A stretch of DNA of 7,541 nt from Pseudomonadota bacterium (GTDB lineage Bacteria > Myxococcota > UBA9042 > PHBI01), in contig SXIE01000139.1 in assembly GCA_005772945.1 (NCBI GenBank), forward strand, positions 1-7,541. Reading direction: 5' to 3'. Under the pieces are notes generated by a model. The model was not told the DNA's origin. It saw nothing but the letters and a program-made list of their open reading frames with translations, and ran no database searches. Made by a program: the position numbers and the translations under genes. Positions 1 through 6,685 of this stretch are shown here, one piece after another. The stretch's first letter is position 1. Each line of letters opens with the position of its first letter.

Positions 1-3000
1 AGCTGCCGCCCGACGACACCACCACCGCCGCCGACGACACCGAGCTGCCTCCCGACGACACCACCCTCGTCGCAGACGACACCGAGCTGCCTCCCGACGA
101 CACCACCACCGCCGCCGACGACACCGAGCTGCCTCCCGAAGACACCACCCTCGTCGCCGACGACACCGAACTACCGCCCGAGGACACCACCCTCGTCGCC
201 GACGACACCGAGCAAGCTCCCGAAGACACCACCACCGTCGCCGACGACGCCGACGTCACGGATCCTCCGACCTACGACACCACGCCGGTCTGTGAACCGC
301 TCTGCAACAGCGCCGGCTGGTGCACGCTCGGCGCGACCTCCTGCGCCAACGACGTCCTCGCCGTCCACGGCTCCGCCGCCGACGACGTCTGGTTCGCCGG
401 CACGTCGGGGTTCATCGCGCGCTACGACGGCCACACCCTTGCGCGCGTCGTCCTGCCGCTCGGGGAAACACTCACGGCCGTCTGCGCCGTCGCCCGCGAC
501 GACGTCTGGCTCTATGGCCCGAACGCCAGCGTGCACCTCGAGGGCGCCACCCACACCATCATCGCAGGCAACCAGGTCGACCCCCTGCGCCCGGTATGGG
601 CCGCCACCGGGTGCCAATGGGATCCAACCCATTTCGAGCGCGGCGGTGTCCAGTGGGACGCGGCCGACGAACTCACGCGCACCGAGGGCGACGCCGTGCG
701 CACGTTCCGCATCGCCGGCGCGCTGAACTTCGACAGCGGCGTCGCCGTCTGGGGGCTCGCCCCCGACTTCCGCGACGTGATCGTCGCCACCACGTCGATC
801 GGCTGCAACCCCTACGGCCCGCGCTCACCGCGTCTCGACGCGCCCGGCGGCTCGGGCTCCGGCGCGGGCTGTCCGGTCGCCCTAATGGGCGCGGCGGGCC
901 CACTCCGCTACGACGACCCGTACTTCATGTCGCGCGAGGCGGCCTTCGTCCGACCGATCGCCGTCTTCGGCGTGAGCCTCGACGATTGGTGGGTCGTCGG
1001 CGAGGGCGGCCTCATCCGACATGGCCCCCGCCAGGCGCTGCCATTCGGGCTCGTCGACGGCTGGATGGCGCCGAGCGGGGCCGCCTGGGTCACGGCCCGC
1101 GGTCCACTCCTGCGCTTCGACGGCAGCGGGTACGCCGTGATGCTCGACGCACCGACCACCGCCATGGGCGGCACGGCCGATAACGACGTGTGGGCCGGGC
1201 TCGCGGGCACCGACACGGTCGCCCACTTCGACGGAGCCGCTTGGTCGCGCCTGCCGCTCCCCGACGGCCTCTTCTCGGTGAGCGCCTTCGAGGCCCTCGC
1301 ACCCGACGACGTCTGGGCCGTCGCGAGCGCGCAGCTCGTGCACTACGACGGCATCGCCTGGAGCCGCGCGACGACGGCCTTCGGGTCCGCCAGCGGGCTC
1401 GCGTCTCACGCAGCCGATCGCGATCGAACCCTGTGGGCATTCAGCGCGCACGCGGTCATGGCCAAGACGGCGGACGAAGAGCGGATCTGGGACCTGCCCA
1501 CGCTCACGATCTTGGACCTGCTCGCGCTCGGGCGCGATGACGCCTGGATCGTCGCGCAGGACACGCAGGTCTCCAAGGTCCTGCACTGGGACGGCGACGC
1601 CTGGGTCACCGCGCTCGAGACCGCGCCCTACCCCGGCTTCGTCTTCAATACGATCACCGGCTTGGCCGACGACAACCTCTGGATCTCGCGCGGCCCGTTC
1701 GTGCGCCACTTCGACGGAACCGCGTGGAGCGCCGACACCTGGCCCGGCGCCAACACCCACGCCATGGGGATCACCGACTTCCTCATGACCCCCGATGGCG
1801 ACGCCTGGGCCGTCTCCTTCGACTCGGTCCAGCACCACGGCGCAGCCCGCGATCCCAACGCGCTCTTGCCCATCACCATCGACCCCCACCTCCCCGCGGC
1901 CGTCGACGATCCCGCACTCGGCGGGCCGCCCGCGGCGCCCGAGCTCGGGTGGCATACGACCTTCGGCGGCGCCCAAACGGATCTGGCCCGCAGCCTCGCC
2001 ATCGCGACCGACGGCGGCCTCTACCTGGCCGGAGACTTCGGCTACGTCGCCGCGACCCCGCGTCCCGAGGACCCACCCCAAGAGCTCGGCATCACGCTCG
2101 GGGTGGGCGAGCCGCACGAGACGTCATTTGCATTCACAGGCAAGAATCAGGGCTTCCTGGCGCGCTTCGCCAGCGACGGAACGCTGGCCTGGGCCCAGCT
2201 CGTCGGCGGCGCGGGCGCGTCGACCTTGGTCACGACCGTTGCCGACGCGGACGGCGGCGTCTTCCTCTACGGGTCGATCTACAACCTGACGACCGCGGTC
2301 TTCCAGACCGCGGAGGGACCGGACGTCTCCGCCAGCGACCGCAGGTTCGTCGCGCGCGTCGACCCGAGCGGCGTCATGCGCTGGGTGCGCATCCTCGAGC
2401 CCGCCGACTTCGGCAGCCTGGCCGCGGCGACCCTCACGTCGAGCGGCGCGCTCGTCGTCACCGGCCGCGCGAAGTGGCCTGGCGTGTCGGCGTTCGCCGC
2501 CGGTTTCGCCGCCGACGGGACGCGCACCTTCCTCGCCGAGCTCGCCCCGCCGAGCACCAGCGACTACACGACGCTCCCCGCAAACGCCGCGCTGGACGCG
2601 GGCCGCGTCGTCATCGCCACGACCGCCAACAAGGGCGGGACCTGGGGCCCGGGTGAAGCGTCTCCGCTGCCCATCCCGAGCGGGTTCGGCCTCTCGATCC
2701 TCGACGCCGAGGGCGCCATCGTCTCGCACGCGTCGATCGCGGTCCTGCCGAGTGTCCTGGCCCCCGATCCGACCGGTGTGGCCCGGGGCTTCGTCGCGGC
2801 CGGCACCGCGAGCACCTCCGCCACGATCGGCGCCGACAGCGCAAGCCCATTCGCGCTCGTCGTCCCCCCCGGCAGCAGCGCGGTATTCGTCGCGCGCTTC
2901 GCGGCCGATGCGAGCTTCCTCAGCGCCACCAGCCTACTCGGCACCGGCAATCCACGCGTCCGCCAGGTCGCCCTCGACGCCGGCGGAGACGCGTGCATCG

Positions 3001-3293
3001 CGGGCTCGTTCCCCGAGGTGCTCCAGCTCCCGCAAGCCGGCGCCGCCGCTTACCGGCTTCATGCCGACGGCGTGGACGGCGCGTTCCTCGCCTGCTTCGA
3101 CCCCGGCAACGCGGTGGTCTGGGCGGGCGCCATCGAGGGCCTCTACGCCAGCATCAACGGCCTCGCCTTCGACCCCTCGGGCGCCCTCTTCGTGGCGGGT
3201 GGCTACCGCGAGGCGACGGACTTCTTCGACGCCTGGACGGCCACCTCCGCGGGCCTCTGGGACGGCTTCGTCCTCGAGCTCGCGCCGCGCTGA
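1..3293 (+). CDS. Giant secreted propeller-repeat protein with acidic repeat stalk (5' partial)
   Basis: The open frame starts at base 3 and runs 1096 codons to TGA at 3291-3293. The start lies off the left edge, so any signal peptide or lipobox cannot be seen. Residues 1-84 are six acidic 14-mers. Residues 97-114 hold four cysteines (C-x3-C-x5-C-x6-C), likely disulfide-bonded, which suggests export. Residues 115-640 contain about eleven repeats of the type D-[DN]-[VAN]-W followed by [HR]-[FYW]-D-G-x-x-W (Trp near 130, 169, 250, 329, 362, 397, 438, 478, 515, 560, 602), a beta-propeller signature common in myxobacterial surface proteins. Residues 647-1096 carry SBBP-like repeats such as GFLARFASDGTLAW (717), RFVARVDPSG (781), VFVARFAADA (961) and AFLACFDPGN (1027). 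I see no C-terminal sorting domain and no enzymatic motif. The likely role is a binding or structural surface protein; the ligand is unknown. The reading frame is firm and the function is not. Confidence 0.9.
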   Translation, partial: LPPDDTTTAADDTELPPDDTTLVADDTELPPDDTTTAADDTELPPEDTTLVADDTELPPEDTTLVADDTEQAPEDTTTVADDADVTDPPTYDTTPVCEPLCNSAGWCTLGATSCANDVLAVHGSAADDVWFAGTSGFIARYDGHTLARVVLPLGETLTAVCAVARDDVWLYGPNASVHLEGATHTIIAGNQVDPLRPVWAATGCQWDPTHFERGGVQWDAADELTRTEGDAVRTFRIAGALNFDSGVAVWGLAPDFRDVIVATTSIGCNPYGPRSPRLDAPGGSGSGAGCPVALMGAAGPLRYDDPYFMSREAAFVRPIAVFGVSLDDWWVVGEGGLIRHGPRQALPFGLVDGWMAPSGAAWVTARGPLLRFDGSGYAVMLDAPTTAMGGTADNDVWAGLAGTDTVAHFDGAAWSRLPLPDGLFSVSAFEALAPDDVWAVASAQLVHYDGIAWSRATTAFGSASGLASHAADRDRTLWAFSAHAVMAKTADEERIWDLPTLTILDLLALGRDDAWIVAQDTQVSKVLHWDGDAWVTALETAPYPGFVFNTITGLADDNLWISRGPFVRHFDGTAWSADTWPGANTHAMGITDFLMTPDGDAWAVSFDSVQHHGAARDPNALLPITIDPHLPAAVDDPALGGPPAAPELGWHTTFGGAQTDLARSLAIATDGGLYLAGDFGYVAATPRPEDPPQELGITLGVGEPHETSFAFTGKNQGFLARFASDGTLAWAQLVGGAGASTLVTTVADADGGVFLYGSIYNLTTAVFQTAEGPDVSASDRRFVARVDPSGVMRWVRILEPADFGSLAAATLTSSGALVVTGRAKWPGVSAFAAGFAADGTRTFLAELAPPSTSDYTTLPANAALDAGRVVIATTANKGGTWGPGEASPLPIPSGFGLSILDAEGAIVSHASIAVLPSVLAPDPTGVARGFVAAGTASTSATIGADSASPFALVVPPGSSAVFVARFAADASFLSATSLLGTGNPRVRQVALDAGGDACIAGSFPEVLQLPQAGAAAYRLHADGVDGAFLACFDPGNAVVWAGAIEGLYASINGLAFDPSGALFVAGGYREATDFFDAWTATSAGLWDGFVLELAPR
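3..254 (+). repeat. Six 42-bp in-frame tandem repeats coding an acidic stalk
   Basis: Six head-to-tail units begin at 3, 45, 87, 129, 171 and 213. Each encodes 14 residues: LPPDDTTTAADDTE (units 1 and 3), LPPDDTTLVADDTE (2), LPPEDTTLVADDTE (4 and 5), and the degenerate QAPEDTTTVADDAD (6). Each of units 1-5 carries five acidic residues, with Pro and Thr giving an extended, non-globular character. At DNA level units 1 and 3 differ at one base and units 2 and 4 at three, which suggests an 84-bp duplicated dimer. The array is cut by the window edge, so its full copy number is unknown. It probably acts as a spacer that holds the propellers away from the membrane anchor. Confidence 0.95.
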
Positions 3294-3317
3294 CCGACGG
3301 CCACACCCGCGCGCCCG

Positions 3318-5699
3318 TCAGAGGTACCCGTAGCGCCGGCGCAGCCACCACTCGAAGCCGAACAGCAGCGCCGCCAAGACGAGCGCATACGGCGCGTCCC
3401 ACAGCTCTTGGTGCGTGCGGCTCTTGACCCGCATGACCGTCGGCGCCTCCATCGGGATCTCCTCGAGCGGCGCGGCGAACGTCAGCAGCGCGCCCTTGGT
3501 GCTCTTGGCGATCCCACTCACGAGGCGGTCGTCACCGACGACCTTCTCGAGCTCGGGGTTCGTGTCGCTGCCGACGAAGAGGTCGATGCCCTTCGCGGTC
3601 CGCCCCTTCACGATGTTGGACGTCGCCTCGACCTCGTACACGCCGGGCGCGGCCACCGGGACCCGCAGCCGCAGCTCGCCCTGCGCATCGGTGCGCGTGC
3701 CGCCGCCCTCCCCGGCGCCCATGCGGCGCAGCACCTCGGTCCCCTGCCCGCGCGCATCGCCGGGCCCGCGGCGCCGGACGACGAGATCGACCGGCTGATC
3801 GGCCGCCGGCCGGTAGTCGGCTCGGAATGCGGTCACCAGGACCTCGACCTCGTCGCCGACCGGCACGTTCTCACGCAGCGCGCGCACGCGGATGAGGTCG
3901 AGCTCGGGGTCCTTGATGAGCCAGCGGATCGCGTTGTCCCAGAACTGTTGGTAGTGGTGCGGGTCGCCGCCCTCGCCCGCTTTGAAGCTCCAAAACCAGG
4001 TCGAGTCGGTCATGACCGCCATCGAGCGCCCCTCGCCGACCTCGCGCACGGCGACCACCGGCTGCGGCTTGCCGTTCGCCATCTTCAAGGTCGGGTGCTC
4101 GACCAGGACAACCGAGTCCTCGGGCACCGACGTCGCCTGATTCACGCCCTCGAGCGGCTGGAGGTCGTTCCAGATCGCCTCGTTCTGCCCGGGGTCGATC
4201 GCGAGGCGCGTAATGGGATGAAAGCCGCCGCTCTCGCTGAGGTGCGGCTGGAACACCTGCTCGTCGATGGCCGCGCCATCGCCCCACCCTTGCGGGATGT
4301 CGATGGGCAAGACGCCGGTGATCTCGGTGCCGTAGTACCCGCCCGCCGTGAACGAGAGCGGCCCGCCGACCATGATGAAGGCGCCGCCCTTACGCACGAA
4401 CTCGGCGATGTTCGGCAGATACTCGCGCGTCTGGAACGGGCCGTAGTTGAAGTTCTGGAAGACCAGCAGATCGAAGCCGCCGAGCTCGTCCTCGAAGAGC
4501 TCCTTGGCCGGAAACGGGATGAGCGAGGTCTCGCGCGAGCTGAGCGGCCTGGCGCCCATCCCCATCTGCGACACGAGGATGAAGAAGCTCACCAGATCGA
4601 CGTTCGGGTTTTCCTTCAAGAGGTTGCGCAGATGGCGCTCATCCCAGCTCGGCTGGCCGACGATCTGCACGACACGGATCTTGTCGCGCACGATGTTGAT
4701 GATGACCGAGCGCTGGTCGTTCTTGGCGTAGATCTCGTCGGGCACCGGATCGAGCGCGACCGTGTAGACCTGCTTGCCGAGCGTCTTGGGCACGAACTCG
4801 AACTTCACCCGATAGAGCGTCTCGCCCGTCCGTGCCACGACGATCTGGGTCCCGAGCTCGGTCCCGTTCTCGAGCAGGCGCACCGGGAACTGCCCGTTCG
4901 CGTAGCCGTGGACCTCGATGACCGCTTCGATCGACGTCGCGTTCAAGAGGAACGCGAAGTTGTTCGCCGCCAGCGACGCGACCGCGATGTCCTTGATCCC
5001 CGAGTCGCCGGCCGTCCCGAGGATCGTCACCGGCGCTGCGAGGTCCCGCAAGACCGCCTGCAGCTCCGCCGATGGCTCGACGCGCCGGCCCTCGGGGGTC
5101 GTGTCGATGCCGTCGGTGAGCAGCACGACCGCGCCCACGTCCTGATTCCGAAAGCGCGCGCGCAGGTCCTTGAGCGCGTCGAGAAAGCGCGTCCCCGACT
5201 CGTGCGGCACGAGCGCCGCGGCGGCTTTGTCCCAATCGGTCCGCGGATCGGGCAGCTCGCCGACGCCCTCGCCGAAGGTCAGAAAGTGGACGTCGTGATC
5301 CTCGCCCAGCGTTCCCAGCGCGTCGCGATGACGCTCGAGCCAATCGGCCGCGAGCGCGCCGCGCGTGGTCTTCTGATGCGGCAACGCCATGCTCTCGGAG
5401 GTGTCCGCCACGAAGATGACCGCGTTCTTGTTCTTGGCCACGCGCTCCTCGAGGAACGCCGGCTGGTAGAAGAAGAGGAGCAGCACCCCGACGAGCAGCA
5501 CACGCAGCCCGACCATGACGGCGCGCCGACGCGGCGGCTGGAGGCGCCGATGGTTCACGACCGTCATCGCGATGACGAGCGCCCCGAGCGCCCACACGCC
5601 GACCTCGAGCCACGTCGCGCCGCCACCCAGGAAGACCAGGGTGCGCTCGGTGTCGACGGTCGGCGCGGATGCCGCGAGGATGGGGAAAAGCGACATCAT
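3318..5699 (-). CDS. BatA-like VWA and glutamine-amidotransferase-like membrane protein
   Basis: This is a 793-residue protein. Two N-terminal membrane segments (about 28-48 and 60-80) flank an Arg-rich loop. A VWA domain follows with a complete-looking MIDAS: DTSES at 99-103, a candidate Thr170, and LLTDG with Asp196. Next come an Ig-like stretch (about 250-335) and a GATase1-like domain (about 341-597) with GGPLSFTAGGYYGT at 445-458. A second beta-rich stretch spans about 600-710, and a last membrane segment (about 770-786) precedes an Arg-rich tail. By the positive-inside rule the large central part faces the periplasm. I see no GxCxG nucleophile elbow, so amidotransferase activity is unlikely; the metal-binding VWA suggests protein-protein contacts. 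The start at 5699 gives an ATGA overlap with the upstream gene; ATG at 5696 is equally possible. A GGAGG at 5714-5718 lies 14 bases upstream. The family resembles VWA proteins of MoxR/DUF58/BatA clusters. Exact function is unknown. Confidence 0.92.
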   Translation of the reverse strand: MMSLFPILAASAPTVDTERTLVFLGGGATWLEVGVWALGALVIAMTVVNHRRLQPPRRRAVMVGLRVLLVGVLLLFFYQPAFLEERVAKNKNAVIFVADTSESMALPHQKTTRGALAADWLERHRDALGTLGEDHDVHFLTFGEGVGELPDPRTDWDKAAAALVPHESGTRFLDALKDLRARFRNQDVGAVVLLTDGIDTTPEGRRVEPSAELQAVLRDLAAPVTILGTAGDSGIKDIAVASLAANNFAFLLNATSIEAVIEVHGYANGQFPVRLLENGTELGTQIVVARTGETLYRVKFEFVPKTLGKQVYTVALDPVPDEIYAKNDQRSVIINIVRDKIRVVQIVGQPSWDERHLRNLLKENPNVDLVSFFILVSQMGMGARPLSSRETSLIPFPAKELFEDELGGFDLLVFQNFNYGPFQTREYLPNIAEFVRKGGAFIMVGGPLSFTAGGYYGTEITGVLPIDIPQGWGDGAAIDEQVFQPHLSESGGFHPITRLAIDPGQNEAIWNDLQPLEGVNQATSVPEDSVVLVEHPTLKMANGKPQPVVAVREVGEGRSMAVMTDSTWFWSFKAGEGGDPHHYQQFWDNAIRWLIKDPELDLIRVRALRENVPVGDEVEVLVTAFRADYRPAADQPVDLVVRRRGPGDARGQGTEVLRRMGAGEGGGTRTDAQGELRLRVPVAAPGVYEVEATSNIVKGRTAKGIDLFVGSDTNPELEKVVGDDRLVSGIAKSTKGALLTFAAPLEEIPMEAPTVMRVKSRTHQELWDAPYALVLAALLFGFEWWLRRRYGYL

Positions 5700-6469
5700 C
5701 GCGGCGGGCTGATCCTCCACTTGCGCTTGTGGAGCAAGTAATCGATGTGCACCTGGTCGTCCTTGTAATGAAGGCACGCCGAGTACATGACCAGGTTCAC
5801 GCCGAAGCGGATCGCCATCTCGCGCTGGTTCTCGCCGCCCGGGACCGGCTGGTGGGCCCAGTTGCCGATCGAGTCGCGCGCCAGCGCACCGGTGAGGTCA
5901 TTATGGATGAGCACGGCGCAGAGGCGACTCCCCTGGTGGATCGCCTCGACGTACGGCTTGTGGATCGCGCGGCCGGCCGGGTAGTCGAGGCGATAGAAGG
6001 TGCGAAAGAGGACGTGGTCGGGCGAGATGCGCTCGAGCGGGGCATCGGGGAAGATGGTGCCGAGCTCGGTGCGAACGGACCGGTCGAACCCCGCATCGGG
6101 CGCGGTCCGGCCCGTGTTGTCGAAGACCAGAAAGCCGCCGAGCCCCATCCAGCGCTCGAGGCGTTGGCGGGTTGCGGCATCGAACGCGAAGGGACCATCG
6201 CCCGCCAGGACCGCGAACAGTGAATCCTGCATCCGCTCGGAGCCGGCCGTCACGGTGACACCCAGGGTCGCGAGATCCGTCGAGGTGCGCAGGCGCGTTT
6301 CCTCGGACAGGACGTCGAGCGCGCCGTTATTGACGTCCCAGTGCCCGTCATACTGGACGCGCAGCAGCGCCACCTTCTGCTGCGGGCCGATCGCGCGCGC
6401 GACCCGCGCGAGGCGCGGCAAGACGACGAGCGACGCGAGGCCGGTCGCGAGGAAGTGGCGCCGATTCAT
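5696..6469 (-). CDS. Tat-exported DUF4159 domain protein
   Basis: This is a 257-residue protein. It opens with a twin-arginine signal (NRRHFLATG), a hydrophobic core, and a likely cleavage after ARVARA at residue 26, so it is probably exported folded to the periplasm. The rest matches the DUF4159 pattern from memory of the family: LLRVQYDGHWDV near 35-46, LERWMGLGGFLVFDN near 104-118, FDRSVRTELGTIFPDAPLERI near 128-148, the DHVLFRTFYRLD segment near 151, CAVLIHNDLTG near 184-194, and GVNLVMYSA near 223-231. These give a flavodoxin/GATase-like fold whose biochemical role is not known. ATG at 6469 is chosen because the Tat motif starts there; the frame stays open upstream to 7486 only as an antisense shadow of the kinase gene. 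A GGGGA lies about 10 bases upstream of the start. It is the first gene of a two-gene operon, and its stop overlaps the next start by four bases. Confidence 0.92.
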   Translation of the reverse strand: MNRRHFLATGLASLVVLPRLARVARAIGPQQKVALLRVQYDGHWDVNNGALDVLSEETRLRTSTDLATLGVTVTAGSERMQDSLFAVLAGDGPFAFDAATRQRLERWMGLGGFLVFDNTGRTAPDAGFDRSVRTELGTIFPDAPLERISPDHVLFRTFYRLDYPAGRAIHKPYVEAIHQGSRLCAVLIHNDLTGALARDSIGNWAHQPVPGGENQREMAIRFGVNLVMYSACLHYKDDQVHIDYLLHKRKWRISPPR

Positions 6470-6625
6470 CCTTGGACTATCCCCATGCGCGAGCGAACGC
6501 GCGATCGCACTGGGCCCACCTAACATCCAGGGCCCCCTCCGGCAATCCCGTGTCGCGCGCTTCGCCACAGAAGGCGGGCCCGCGATCCGCGCGGTTCCGG
6601 CGCGGCGAGCGCGATACGCCACCGG

Positions 6626-6654
6626 TTGCGCCGCAGCAGCGCCCCCGTTAGGCT
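6626..6654 (+). promoter_or_regulatory. Weak candidate promoter for the kinase gene
   Basis: TTGCGC (6626-6631) and TAGGCT (6649-6654) are 17 bases apart, the optimal sigma-70 spacing, and would place a transcription start near 6661, just before the ribosome binding site. Each hexamer matches the consensus at only three of six positions, so in such GC-rich DNA this could be chance. It is offered as the best available candidate only. Confidence 0.2.
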
Positions 6655-6670
6655 CAAGCGCCTCGTGCCG

Positions 6671-6678
6671 GGAGAGGG
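6671..6678 (+). promoter_or_regulatory. Ribosome binding site GGAGAGGG
   Basis: This purine-rich Shine-Dalgarno-like sequence ends about 7-8 bases before ATG at 6686. It decides the start over the in-frame GTG at 6665, which lies upstream of it. Confidence 0.75.
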
Positions 6679-6685
6679 CAGCGCC

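Larger units (their letters stand above)
6470..6685. promoter_or_regulatory. Divergent intergenic region with three GGGCCC palindromes
   Basis: This 216-bp gap separates the start codons of the minus-strand DUF4159 gene and the plus-strand kinase gene, so it must hold both promoters unless one is transcribed from elsewhere. It contains GGGCCC at 6512-6517 (within the 8-bp palindrome TGGGCCCA, 6511-6518), at 6530-6535 and at 6576-6581, plus GCGATCGC at 6501-6508. The first two GGGCCC copies could form a 6-bp stem with a 12-base loop or act as paired operator half-sites. I found no credible small ORF here. On the minus strand the best promoter-like pair (TTGCCG at 6545-6540 with a poor -10) is not convincing. 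Confidence 0.5.

Noticed and set aside
3..254. CRISPR array or non-coding satellite
   Set aside because: Units are contiguous with no spacers, preserve the reading frame and continue into the protein.
882..2117. Long minus-strand open frame under the propeller gene (also 2124-2729)
   Set aside because: Low-complexity Arg/Gly/Glu/Val composition, no recognisable domain, and it lies wholly opposite a frame with regular propeller repeats.
531..3293. GTG at 531 as the start of the propeller protein
   Set aside because: The frame is open leftward to the window edge and carries a repeat stalk, cysteines and the first two propeller repeats in the same frame.
3286..3325. Bidirectional terminator in the 24-bp convergent gap
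   Set aside because: Only a 5-bp stem (GACGG with CCGTC) around a 14-base loop can be drawn and there is no T-tract on either strand.
4330..4680. An active glutamine amidotransferase
   Set aside because: No nucleophilic cysteine is present, so only the fold is claimed.
3408..5741. A 777-codon plus-strand open frame opposite the VWA/GATase gene
   Set aside because: Its translation is a His/Arg/Asp/Leu-rich mixture without domains, as expected from the antisense of a GC-rich gene; the minus-strand product has clear domains and motifs.
5700..5777. Upstream start of the VWA/GATase gene, adding 26 residues
   Set aside because: The added segment lies inside the DUF4159 gene and lacks membrane-protein character; the ATGA overlap start is typical of coupled genes.
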